A stretch of DNA of 53,086 nt from Endomicrobiaceae bacterium (GTDB lineage Bacteria; Elusimicrobiota; Endomicrobiia; Endomicrobiales; Endomicrobiaceae), in the NCBI GenBank assembly GCA_028711215.1, contig JAQTSO010000001.1, positions 1 through 53,086 on the forward strand. The letters run 5' to 3'. The notes under the pieces were generated by a model that was given only the letters and a program-made list of their open reading frames with translations, searched no databases and was not told the DNA's origin. The first letter of the stretch is position 1; each line of letters starts with the position of its first letter. Position numbers and translations under genes: made by a program. Positions 17,584-28,000 of this stretch are shown here, piece by piece.

Positions 17584-18082
17584 CAATAAAAGTAGGGGCG
17601 TTTTTAGGAGTCAATCCTTTTTTAACTTTGTGGTAATAATCGTAGGTCATTGAAGGTTTATCGTTTAGAACGACAGCATTTGTTATCTTACCTAAAAATA
17701 AAGTATGAGTTTCCGTATCTAAAACAGAAATTATATCTGCTTCAAAATAAGCGTTTGCAAAATTTGTTACTATCGGGATATTGTTTGAGCTTGTAATAAA
17801 TTCTGTTCCTGCAAATTTATCAAAATCTCTTGAACTCTTGAATCCGAATTTGCCTATAAATTCAAAAGTTGTTTCTTCCGTCAAACATGATACTGCAAAC
17901 TTTTTGCTGTTTTCCAGCAAAAAATGAGTATTATTTTCTTTTGATATACTGATTGCTATGGTGGCGGGATTTGAAGTTACCTGAAAAACGGTATTTGCCG
18001 TCTGTCCGCCTGTTTTTCCGTTAAAAGCAGATGTCACTATAAACATACCGTAATGTATTTTTGTTAATGCTAAAATATCCAT
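17576..18082 (-). CDS. flavin reductase-like FMN-binding protein
   Basis: 168 residues of the flavin reductase-like/flavoredoxin family: an N-terminal YGMFIVTS segment, TANTVFQVTSNPATIAISI, and a C-terminal YYHKVKKGLTPKNAPTF. The same ending leads into a rubredoxin in related fused proteins, but here the protein stops there. Members bind FMN and act as electron carriers or NAD(P)H:flavin reductases, often in oxygen defence of anaerobes. It follows the DNA glycosylase by 18 nt, so they likely share a transcript. Confidence 0.85.
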   Translation of the reverse strand: MDILALTKIHYGMFIVTSAFNGKTGGQTANTVFQVTSNPATIAISISKENNTHFLLENSKKFAVSCLTEETTFEFIGKFGFKSSRDFDKFAGTEFITSSNNIPIVTNFANAYFEADIISVLDTETHTLFLGKITNAVVLNDKPSMTYDYYHKVKKGLTPKNAPTFIAK

Positions 18083-18100
18083 ATTTAATACCTTTAATTT

Positions 18101-18793
18101 TTATTTAAAAATTCCGCCTGTCTGCATGCACCATAAAAGTAAATCCATATGCAATGCAGGTATTTTTATTTTTTTGCAAAATTTATTCATCTGTTTTTCA
18201 ATTTCAATATATTTTTTTTCAGTTATGGTTTCCGGAATTTCTTTTATTGCTTTGAAATAATATAAATTTTTAAGGATATGTCTGTCAAGTATTGCAAGAT
18301 CTCCGCCCATACCGATATTTCTCAAAAAATGACCTGCTTCCTTGTATCCGAAACCTTTTATGTTATCAACCAGCCATTTTCTAAGCTTGGTTGTTTCTTT
18401 AAAAGATTCTAATTTTTTTTTAATTTTGATTGATTTGTTTATTGTGAATAAATTTCTTGCTTGGACTAAATATTTTGATTTATTATTATGAAATCTGACT
18501 CCTGTAATATTTTTTGCAATTTCATTTGCAGTGCCGGTATAAAGAAGATTTTTTTCATTTAATCTTTTTACTGCATTCCAACATGATATTGCTTTGGATT
18601 GTGGAGTAAAAATACAAAAAGCAAGTTCTGCAAAAATTTCTTTATCGCAGGCATTGCTTTTAATTAAATCAAAATGATTAACTCTTTGTTGAAGTTCTCT
18701 TTTTGCTGATTTCCAAAATAATACAAGTTCTTTGATGTTTTTTAATTTTAAATTTTGAGAGTGTAGTTGTACAAATTCGATAGGAATAATCAT
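18101..18793 (-). CDS. Ogg-type 8-oxoguanine DNA glycosylase/AP lyase
   Basis: The fold is a helix-hairpin-helix glycosylase: FGYKEAGHFLRN with the likely catalytic Lys, and LAILDRHIL with the catalytic Asp, matching the small Ogg2-like class, which removes 8-oxoguanine and nicks the strand. I start at the ATG at 18793 (230 residues). Codons further upstream would lie inside tRNA-Glu and are not credible. There is no clear ribosome site; the ATG is 15 nt beyond the tRNA 3' end, so the message probably arises by tRNA processing and is nearly leaderless. It is paired with a flavin reductase gene. Confidence 0.85.
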   Translation of the reverse strand: MIIPIEFVQLHSQNLKLKNIKELVLFWKSAKRELQQRVNHFDLIKSNACDKEIFAELAFCIFTPQSKAISCWNAVKRLNEKNLLYTGTANEIAKNITGVRFHNNKSKYLVQARNLFTINKSIKIKKKLESFKETTKLRKWLVDNIKGFGYKEAGHFLRNIGMGGDLAILDRHILKNLYYFKAIKEIPETITEKKYIEIEKQMNKFCKKIKIPALHMDLLLWCMQTGGIFK

Positions 18794-18808
18794 GGTATTT
18801 AACAGAAG

Positions 18809-18880
18809 CGCCCCCAAGGAGAATTGAACTCCTGCTGCATGATTGAAAATCATGTGTCCTAACCCCTAGACGATGGGGGC
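18809..18880 (-). tRNA. tRNA-Glu (TTC)
   Basis: A full cloverleaf can be drawn: acceptor GCCCCCA/TGGGGGC, anticodon stem CATGA/TCATG with loop TTTTCAA (anticodon TTC), and a T arm with GTTCAAT. The discriminator base is G and CCA is not encoded. It lies 12 nt after tRNA-Lys on the same strand. Confidence 0.95.
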
Positions 18881-18892
18881 AACTTTAAAAAG

Positions 18893-18965
18893 TGAGCCCG
18901 GCGCGACTTGAACGCGCGACAGCTTCATTAAAAGTGAAGTGCTCTACCAACTGAGCTACGGGCCC
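18893..18965 (-). tRNA. tRNA-Lys (TTT)
   Basis: Cloverleaf: acceptor GGGCCCG/CGGGCTC with one G-T pair, D arm GCTCAGTTGGTAGAGC, anticodon stem CTTCA/TGAAG with loop CTTTTAA (anticodon TTT), and T arm GTTCAAG. The discriminator base is A and CCA is not encoded. Confidence 0.95.
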
Positions 18966-18985
18966 GCAAACTGACAATGCATAGG

Positions 18986-19014
18986 AGTTTATCAAAAATT
19001 AAAAATCTTGTCAA
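18986..19014 (-). promoter_or_regulatory. promoter of the tRNA-Lys/tRNA-Glu/glycosylase transcript
   Basis: On the minus strand a perfect TTGACA (19009-19014) is followed after 17 bp by TAAACT (18986-18991). The start would fall near 18979, 14 nt ahead of the mature tRNA-Lys end. Confidence 0.7.
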
Positions 19015-19026
19015 ACGAAACTCTTT

Positions 19027-19052
19027 ATTTGATATTTCAAATATACTATAAT
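19027..19052 (+). promoter_or_regulatory. possible ftsH promoter with overlapping inverted repeat
   Basis: A perfect TATAAT (19047-19052) lacks a good -35 box. Just upstream, ATTTGA and TCAAAT (19027-19042) form an inverted repeat over the spacer. A weak -35 plus an operator-like repeat suggests an activated or repressed promoter. No regulator can be named. Confidence 0.4.
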
Positions 19053-19093
19053 ACGCAAGATGTTACTATGAAAACTTTGGATTGGAGCTGATG

Positions 19094-20761
19094 ATGAGAA
19101 AACTTAAAATATTTTTAATGGACAATTGGGGAAAAATTTCAATAGCTTTTGGAATTGTTTTATTGATAATGCTTTCCATATGGGGGCTTAGCAAACTCGA
19201 ATCATTTTACAGAAATATGACACTTGCAACACTTCCGGTGCAATTATTTCTTGGAGCCATAAATGCTATGATTTTTGTCGGCATGTATCTTTATTTTTTC
19301 AGAGGGGCATTCGGAAAAGTTAAGAAAAATAAAATTAAAGCATCGGATATAAATGTTAAGTTCAGTGATGTTATAGGTCTTGAAGGTACAAAAAGAGAAG
19401 CGATGGAAGTTGTTGATTTAATAAAAGATTCCGCAAGAATAAAAAAAATAGGCGGAAAAATAGTTAAGGGAATTCTCTTAATGGGGCCTCCGGGTTGCGG
19501 CAAGACATTACTTGCAAAGGCAATTGCGACTGAAGCAAAGATGCCGTTTCTGTCAATGTCGGGCAGTGAGTTTGTTGAAGTTTTTGTCGGAGTCGGCGCT
19601 TCAAGAGTCAGACAGCTTTTTCAAAAAGCAAGAAAACTTGCCTATGCCGAAGGAGCATGTATATTGTTTATAGATGAAATTGAAGTAATAGGAAGAGGAA
19701 GAACATTTTCTTATATGGGCGGCGGAGAAGAAACAAACAGTACTCAAAACCAGCTTTTGGTTGAACTTGACGGTTTAGAAAGTAAAAAACATAATATTAT
19801 AGTTATAGCTGCCACAAATGCTAATGAAAGTGTGCTGGATAAAGCATTATTAAGACCCGGAAGATTTGACAGAAAAATTTATATAAACTTACCGAATTTA
19901 AAAGAAAGAGAAGAGTTATTTAAATTTTATCTTAAAAAAGTAAAATCTGATCCAAATATTGATATTTTAAAACTTGCAAAAAAATCTGTTTACAAATCTC
20001 CTGCGGAAATAGAAAATATTGTTAAAGAATCTGCTTTAATTGCAACCAGAAAGAAAGGCAAAGATATTATAGATATGGATGATGTGTCGGAAGCCATGGA
20101 TAGAATAGATTTAGGGTTGGAGAGTCATATAACAATGACTGACAAAGAAAGAGAGATGACGGCATACCATGAAGCAGGTCATGCTACGACGTTGTATTAT
20201 CTGCATCCCACTGATGATGTTTTTAAGGCGACCATAAAATCAAGAGGACAAGCCCTTGGGCTTGTATCACATAATCCTAAAGAAGAACTACATACTCAAA
20301 ATAAAGAAAAACTTATAGCGGATATAATCGTCAGCTTGGCGGGTTACAGTGCCGAGAAAATAAAATACGGAACAACTTCAACAGGAGTATCTTCAGATTT
20401 TAAAAAAGCAATGGCAATAGCAAATGCAATGGTATGGCAATTTGGAATGGGTGATGAAGGTTTTATAGGGGATTTTACAGTTATTCCAAAGGAAAATATG
20501 TCAAGCAACTTAAAAGAAAAATTAAATACTCAAACCATGAGTATATTAAACTCTTGTCTTCAGAAAGTTAATGAATGTATGAAAAACGAGTGGGCGATTG
20601 TTGATGAAATGGCGAAAGCTTTGCTTGAAAAAGAAGAATTGGATTATGATGACATAAATGAAATTTTTGCAAAATACGGTAAGAGCAAGGATAAACCTGA
20701 AATTGATACAAATATAATAATAAACAGTAACACGGATGCGGAAAAAATTCCAAATGTTTAA
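19094..20761 (+). CDS. ftsH: FtsH-like membrane AAA+ zinc metalloprotease
   Basis: Two membrane helices (residues ~14-32 and ~48-70) with only a short periplasmic loop, then an AAA+ domain with Walker A GPPGCGKT, Walker B ILFIDEIE and a GRFDR block, then a peptidase domain with the zinc motif HEAGH (His359). At 555 residues it is short for FtsH (~600-650), mainly in the periplasmic loop and C-terminus. FtsH unfolds and degrades membrane and short-lived cytoplasmic proteins. I prefer the ATG at 19094 (GGAG at 19084-19087, 6-nt spacing) over TTG at 19082. The next gene overlaps its end by 26 bp. Confidence 0.88.
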   Translation: MRKLKIFLMDNWGKISIAFGIVLLIMLSIWGLSKLESFYRNMTLATLPVQLFLGAINAMIFVGMYLYFFRGAFGKVKKNKIKASDINVKFSDVIGLEGTKREAMEVVDLIKDSARIKKIGGKIVKGILLMGPPGCGKTLLAKAIATEAKMPFLSMSGSEFVEVFVGVGASRVRQLFQKARKLAYAEGACILFIDEIEVIGRGRTFSYMGGGEETNSTQNQLLVELDGLESKKHNIIVIAATNANESVLDKALLRPGRFDRKIYINLPNLKEREELFKFYLKKVKSDPNIDILKLAKKSVYKSPAEIENIVKESALIATRKKGKDIIDMDDVSEAMDRIDLGLESHITMTDKEREMTAYHEAGHATTLYYLHPTDDVFKATIKSRGQALGLVSHNPKEELHTQNKEKLIADIIVSLAGYSAEKIKYGTTSTGVSSDFKKAMAIANAMVWQFGMGDEGFIGDFTVIPKENMSSNLKEKLNTQTMSILNSCLQKVNECMKNEWAIVDEMAKALLEKEELDYDDINEIFAKYGKSKDKPEIDTNIIINSNTDAEKIPNV

Positions 20762-21524
20762 AAGTTTTATATCGAGCTTATTGTGTGCATTTTTGTTATG
20801 TTCCTGCGGTCCGAGTTATCCAAAGGAAACATTAGTAAAAGATATAGAAAAACTTGTAAAAAAAGAATCCGGTTGTGATACTAAAGTATATCTTGTAAAA
20901 GACACTGTTTATCTTGATATGCCTATGGAACAAATAGTTTCTTCAAAAAATGAAGTTTTTTCGGAAGCTATAATTGCATTACAAAACGGTGTTTTTGCAA
21001 TTACAAGAATTGCTTTAAGTTCGGATGCCGATATAAAAATTATTGTAATTACGGCATTTGATCCGCAATACAATGTATCTTTGAGAATGATACAAAACAT
21101 AGAAGATGTCAAAAGTTATTTTTATCAAAGAATTTCAAGAGGTGATTATGAACAGAGACAACTGATTGAAATTGAGGGGCCTGATACGGCAAGACAGTCC
21201 ATATTGGATAAGCATTATGTCAGTCAGGAAGAATTTGTCGGCAGGTTAATAGTATCACAAATTAATATTTTGGGCAAAACCAATCCATTTTTGGCAACAG
21301 TTATAAATTCATTAAATTTAAAATACGATGACATTGATAATGACAAGATTATCATAACGGCAAAAGGGACATACTCACTCGTATCAGAGACATTGATAAA
21401 AAAATTAATACATGAAGAATTGGATAGAGATATAAAAAAGTACAAGCTTTTTACTATAAAATATGTTAGAATATTATCTAAGGAAGGAACTGTTGTCTTA
21501 GAGGTTCCGGCAGTTTTAAATTAG
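20736..21524 (+). CDS. predicted lipoprotein of unknown function
   Basis: The N-terminus is a lipoprotein signal: charged start, hydrophobic FISSLLCAFLL, lipobox LCSC, then GPSYPKE. The remaining ~230 residues are mixed alpha/beta without recognised motifs, containing a DMPMEQIV stretch and an IALSSDADIKIIVI strand. It would be anchored to a membrane facing the periplasm. ATG at 20736 overlaps ftsH; ATG at 20754 is an alternative that keeps the signal. Overlap implies cotranscription, perhaps as a partner or substrate of the protease, but there is no direct evidence. Confidence 0.75.
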   Translation: MRKKFQMFKSFISSLLCAFLLCSCGPSYPKETLVKDIEKLVKKESGCDTKVYLVKDTVYLDMPMEQIVSSKNEVFSEAIIALQNGVFAITRIALSSDADIKIIVITAFDPQYNVSLRMIQNIEDVKSYFYQRISRGDYEQRQLIEIEGPDTARQSILDKHYVSQEEFVGRLIVSQINILGKTNPFLATVINSLNLKYDDIDNDKIIITAKGTYSLVSETLIKKLIHEELDRDIKKYKLFTIKYVRILSKEGTVVLEVPAVLN

Positions 21525-21538
21525 AGAGCGTACGTGCC

Positions 21539-21967
21539 ATGAATAAATTAGTATGTTTATTTATTACTTTGGTAATGCTTCTTGGTTCGGGTACGAGTTT
21601 GTTTGCAAGTATTAAGACTGATACTTGTGCAGGTTCTTTTGGAGAGTTTGTAATAGACCAAATCCAGAAAAATTTTTCCCAGACAATTTCAACAATTCCG
21701 CAAAAAGAAAATAAAAATTCAGATAATTCAATATCGCTTTATGTTATAAGCCAGAGTTTGGAAGACAATTCATTTAATAAATCCGCAAATAACTATAAAT
21801 TTATTTCCGGAAATTTGAAACTGCAGGGTAATGTCTTATTTTTTAGTGATATATGGCGACAACACATACGGCATCAGGGATTGAACGAATATGTAATTAA
21901 ATTAAATTCATTTATTGCCGTAAATGCGGTAAATGATGAAGTTTCAAGCATAATTCTTTGTATTTGA
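21539..21967 (+). CDS. small secreted protein of unknown function
   Basis: 142 residues with a standard signal peptide (MNKLVCLFITLVMLLG through SLFAS). The mature part is polar with no recognised domain. It follows the lipoprotein by 14 nt and is closed by a strong terminator that begins at its stop codon. Likely the last gene of the ftsH transcript. Confidence 0.65.
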   Translation: MNKLVCLFITLVMLLGSGTSLFASIKTDTCAGSFGEFVIDQIQKNFSQTISTIPQKENKNSDNSISLYVISQSLEDNSFNKSANNYKFISGNLKLQGNVLFFSDIWRQHIRHQGLNEYVIKLNSFIAVNAVNDEVSSIILCI

Positions 21968-21998
21968 AGACTGACAGAAATGTCAGTCTTTTTATTTT
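21967..21998 (+). terminator. strong intrinsic terminator with GAAA tetraloop
   Basis: Perfect 10-bp stem AAGACTGACA/TGTCAGTCTT closed by GAAA and followed by TTTATTTT. It ends 12 bp before the start codon of the giant gene, so it separates the two units or acts as a leader attenuator. Confidence 0.92.
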
Positions 21999-22010
21999 GG
22001 GGTAAATATT

Positions 22011-25000
22011 ATGATAAAAAAATTCCTGTCAGTTATAGTAACCGTTACACTTTTTATTGGAACGTTGCCTTCCAACGGTTTTTCCGCTGCAATCAGCCCG
22101 TCTTCAGGTCTGGATGCTTTCGGCAAAATTACATCTGCAAATTTTTATAACAGTGATACAATTGTAATAAATATTCAGGATTTGCATAACAATAGGGAAG
22201 TGCAGGAAAACACATATAAATTGCTTACTAATTTAAATAAAAAATATAAAGATATTGAAGTATATCTTGAAGGTGCATCTAAAGATGTTAATATGAATGA
22301 ATTTGTCGGCAACATGGATAAAAATTCTGCAGATACTATTATGGATGCACTTTACAATGGGACACAAATAAGCGGTACTGAATATTTTGGTTATAAAAAT
22401 AATAAAATCTTAAAACCAACTGAAGAAAGCGGTATATATAGTGAGAATATTGCAAATTTTACCAATTTAATTAATAACAAAAAAAACATTCAAAACTTAT
22501 TAAAGATTAAAGAAACAAATATAAAAAATGTCTCAGACAGGTATTTAAACGAACAACAGAGAAGAATATTAAGGATATACAAAAAATACCGAAATAAACA
22601 AATAGATATAAATAAATTTTATGACAGACTTTCAACAGAAATTAAAAAATCTAAAATTGGTATAAATAAATATATCAATTTTGTTTTATATATGGAAGTT
22701 TTAAAACAAAATAAAAAGATAGACCAAATTAAAGCACAAAGACAATTACAACAGTTGTTGTCGGTTTTAAAAGGTACGGTCTCTTTTCAGGAATATACCG
22801 ATTTATTGCAACTATCAGATAATTTTACGGACTTGAATATTGTTTTTTCATACATAGGGTCGAAAGTATCCGAAATTGACAGATATCAAAAATATCCGGA
22901 TTTATTTAAATTAATCGACTTAATTGAGCAGATTGATCTTGTAGATCCGCTGGATTTAGTTTTGGAAGAAGGAGAAATAATAAATGATTTATTGTTATCC
23001 AATTGCAAATACAGGGTTCAAAAAGATATTGTATTTTTGAATAATTTTATAACCATATATAGAAATTTTGTATTGGCCAATGTAAGTTTCAATGAATACA
23101 ATACATATAAAAACAATATTAATTTGTTTTATAAACTGTATTATAAATATATTCCGAATGATGATTTCGCATCGCTTATGCCTTATGCTGAAACGGCAGA
23201 AAAGTTTAATTTGTTGAACATAAAAAGAAATGAGCTGTTTGTAAAAAATATTTTGCCTGAAATTGACCGTACATCTCAAAAATTTAATAAGACAGCAGGC
23301 AAATATTCAAATATAGATATGACGTTAAAGTCTTTGCCGACAGCCAAAAAAATAAAAGTTGTAGTTACGGGAGGATTTCATACTTCGGGAGTTAATAAAA
23401 TCTTAGCGCAAAATAAAGTCTCATATTTGACGATTACTCCAAATATAAAAAATAAGGATAATAATTACGAAAAACTGTATTTTAATAATATTTTGGCACA
23501 GGCAAATACGGGCAGAAGTGCAATAGCGGCTATGCCGATATCAGAACAATATCCTCTGCCATTGGCAAAAGATTTGGCAGAAATTATATATACGCTGAGA
23601 CAATCCGGTAAAAGTTGGCAGGATATATCCGGGATGTTCAATGATATTATAGAAGAGAGAAAGTTAAAAGATAATATAAAATTTACTTACGATGCTAAAA
23701 AAGAACAGGCTTTGTTTGAAATTGCAGTAAAAGACGGTAAACCGCGTAAAATTGAATATGAAAATGGCAATATCAACGTAAATGGAGATGCAATTTCTCA
23801 GTCGACTGCACTGGGTTCGCATCTTAAATTATTGATAATTCAGGCTTTAAAGGCAGGTACGGTCGCTTCCAAAATCAGGGAATATCCTCAAATCGCCGAT
23901 AATGATTATCTTGACAGTGCCATAGCTCTTCTTGACAGTCAGGGAATACTGTTGCCCAGCGTTAAAGATGCTGTTATAAGATTTTTGTTCCTTTTTGAAA
24001 CAGATAATTCAGATTTCGAATATGAAAACATAGTAAAGGATATTTTAGCTAAAAAAGGAATGCCTGACTTTAACATAGTAGTAGGGAAATCTCCTTATCT
24101 TATAGGTAAAAAGGATGATACTTACGGACACAGCACGGAATATGGTTGTTTGGCCTATATTGATTATTCACAGAAGACATTATTTCTTTCATCCGACCTT
24201 ATAGATTATTTTAGAAACAACTATATTAAAGGTAAAAGCGTAAGAGAAACCGAAAAAATCACCAAAGATTTTTTTCAGACTCTCGTAATACACGAAACTC
24301 TTGAAAGATCGGCACTTGCCGGAGAATATTTGAGTTTTAACGAATATCTTGCAAAAAGAAAACTGCCGTATTCAACCGCCTCATTTCACAGGTTTCTGAA
24401 CAGCAAATATATTGAGGGGTTAATGGCTGACAGAGGTTACAGTGCTTCCGAGATTAATAATCAAAGAAAGCTTCTGGTTGATCTTGAAAATACGATACAG
24501 GATGTAAATTACGGCAGATCGGAATATGGTGACGTAATATCAATTGTACAGGCATCCCCTAAATATAATTCCGATATAAAATCTGACTGGCTTGAAATAA
24601 GATCAGGCAACATGGAAAAAATCAGCCGGTATTCAAAAATTTTGGCAGATTCAATTTTTGAGCAGATAACAAGCCAGCCGATATATCACGGATATTACGT
24701 TATTGCGTACAGAAAATCTTCGACACAAAAATATATGCGGGAAATAGTAAAGAATGTTGAACATGAATTGAATCTCAAAAAAAGCGGAATAAAGATAAAA
24801 ACCGTAGAAATAGAAGAAGATTTTAATGTATCAAACGGAGTAGAGAGATTTAGCGTAAAAGATGAAGCTGATGTAAAAGATAAAAAAATATTTTTTATTG
24901 ATGATATTATTTCAAAACAAAGCGATACGTTCCATGACATATACTTATACTTCAGAAACAATGACAGCGTTGTTCAGTCATGCGTGTTTTTTGATTTATC

Positions 25001-28000
25001 CCAGGAAGATTTAAATAATACTCTTTCTGACCAAATATATGAAGATATTTTGAATGAACCTTCAGAATTTATAGCATCACTTAAACAGTTTAATCCGCAG
25101 ATTACAAAATATCCGCTTTATTGGCTTGTAAGAATGCTTAACGACAAAGAAGTATCCTCAAAACAGTTTAACAATTTTATAAACAGTCTTAATAAAAATA
25201 TAAAAAGAAAAATTATAATAGCTTCCGCAGAACTTCTTAATACTGCAAATAAAATAAGAGGCGTCAATTCAGGGGATTTGGTTTATCTTATTGCATGTCT
25301 TGCCGCCGGAAAAAAACTTGATTTGAATGAAGTCGGAGATGTTTTAACCGAATATTTTAATGACGAATCAAACAGTGATGTGGCGGCAGTTTTAGGTTTT
25401 GACAAAGCCGACGATAAAATTGCCGAAATTGATTATTATGATTGGCAGGATAAAATAGCTCTTGCGATACCATACGCAAAAATAAAAGGTTATACAATTC
25501 TTAATGTATCTCATCTTGGCTATATGACAGATTTACAAAGAGAAACCGTTGCTCTTTACGCACAAAAGTATAAAATTGTTTTTGAAGATGAAAAAAGAAA
25601 ATTAAAACGTAAAAGATTTGCGCCTTACATAAGCCAGGTTTTAAAAGGGGAAATCACAGATGTGCAAAAACAGCTTTTTGATGCCCAACAGGAATTTAAA
25701 AATAAAAATACAACAAGTATCGTTTATGCCAGAAAGGTTAAAGAGATTATGAACAAAGCAGTTGAAATATCTCTTAAAATAGTCAAAGATGACTACAATA
25801 TACAGATAGACAGAAACCTTTTCGACATAATAGTGGGCGGGTCTTTGGGTAAAGGCAATATGATGTTTGATTCCGATGTGTATTATGACATTGTTACTCC
25901 GAATGAAGACATGTCTATTTTAATAGATGAAAAATTTGCTCCTGTATATTCATTTGTTTTAAGCAGTATAGGGCTTGACACTTATGATGTGACAAAATAT
26001 TCCAGCAGTTTTGACAACAAACAAAATATGAGTACAATTCCGGATGAAAGAGGAATAGCGGTTTTTCTGGATTACGAACCTCTTTATGATGAAGTATTGC
26101 CTGAAGGTATTGTTCAGAAAGATGAATATAAAATTTTAAATTTAAAACTGATAAAAAAGTATCTAAGAAGTTTATTGCAACAGGCTCTTGAAAATAAGGA
26201 ACAGACTTTAAAACTTATAAGATCAATGACAAAAAATTATTATACCGTTTCCGTAAACGGTTGCGGCTGGATAGGTAATTCTTTTGTGCAGTCTCATGAC
26301 GAAACGACTGATAAATCATTCAACACAAGATATACAATACTTGCTCTCGAATCAAAACTAAAGGAAATAATATTTGAATATATGTCGGGTCTTGACAAAA
26401 AAGATGTTTACGGGATTAATATTCCCAACGGTGTTGCAAACCAGATTGAGTTTATAAGAAAAAATATAAAAACTATTCCGGACGAAACACTTGATAATAT
26501 TTTTTCCGCATGGAAGAGTCTTTCACAGATACGGTTTGACAAAACAAAAGATACATGGACGGGCTTTTATAACGGGCTTGACAAATACGGACTAAAAAAT
26601 GAGACGGAAGCAAGAAAAATAATAAATGATTTTATAAATATTGATATTACAGAAACTCCGGGTGAACAAAAGCATAAATTTGATTCGCAGAATTTCTTGC
26701 AAATCGTAGAAACTTTTATATATGCTAACACAGGAGATGTTGCGACTTTCAAAACAGCTTACAGAAAATACAGACATGTTGAAAATCTGCTTGTAAACAT
26801 AAGAGAAGACGAAGATAATACCGAAGTTGCAAATATAGCCAAAGCCATAGTGCTGTTGAGTGATTTGGATGATGCAACGCTGCTTAAATTTTATGATTTT
26901 CCGAAAAGCTCAGGAAACGGCAATACCGAAAAGATAAGGGAATATATAGAAATAATTAAAAGATCAATAGAAATTATTAAAACTATAGAAGATCTTCCGA
27001 AATATCCGCAATTAAACGGTATAAGAACATTACAGAATTACTGGGATAATATTATTCAGACATCGGAAAATCCTCAAACACTCCTTGCTCTTTTTGCTTA
27101 CATGCTTGAAAAAACAAAAGATATAAAAGATGATGATAAAAAAAGAGAAGAATATCTTGAAACGATGTACAATGTTTATTTGCCTTCAATATACCGTATC
27201 CTCGGAAGCGGCGCATATGAATATGCAAGAAACAATTTGTTTATTTCAAATAATCCTCTTGAGTATCTTAATATTTTAAAACTGATAAAAAAAATATACG
27301 GTGCAAATATAATGCAGCTGACGGAACTTAAAGACATCCAAATAGTTGACGACTTAAAGAGTTTTTTATCCGAAAAAGGTTTTAATTTGAACCATATTAC
27401 AATAAAATCAAGAGTAAAAACTCCTTACAGTATATTTGAAAAAATGACATCGGGCAGAAGATACGGGGCATCAAAAGATTTATTCGGGAAATATTTTAAT
27501 ACAGATGATACCGATATTAAATCTGAATTTTTAAAAGAGATAAAGGATGTTTTGGGTCTTCATATAATTATCGACGGAGCCGACGTGAATTCCGATGATT
27601 TGTCAAATGCACTTAGCGAATTCATAGCATTTAAAACTTCAAAAAAAGTGGAATTAAGCGACAATAAAAGAGATCTTGAAAGGATAAAATATAACTTTAC
27701 GGTTGTGTATTCAAAGGGAAAAACGGGAGTTCCCGTTGAGGCATGTATTTACTCAAGAAAAGCCTATGAAGACGAGACTTTCGGCAGGTATGACCCAAAA
27801 AAAGATGATGTTAAAGAACCTCATTTCATATATAAACTCGGAGGTACAATAAAAGAAAGATATTTCGGAGGTGTTTTCTTTAAGGACATAAAACATAAAA
27901 ATTTTGTTATAACTACGGACGACGAAGATATCAGCGAGGATTTTTGCGGGAATTTTAATAAAATAAAAAACAAAATACAGGTTAATAAAAATGTTACATG

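Noticed and set aside
18794-18853. N-terminal extension of the DNA glycosylase
   Set aside because: It would be encoded inside tRNA-Glu; the ATG at 18793 is the first credible start.
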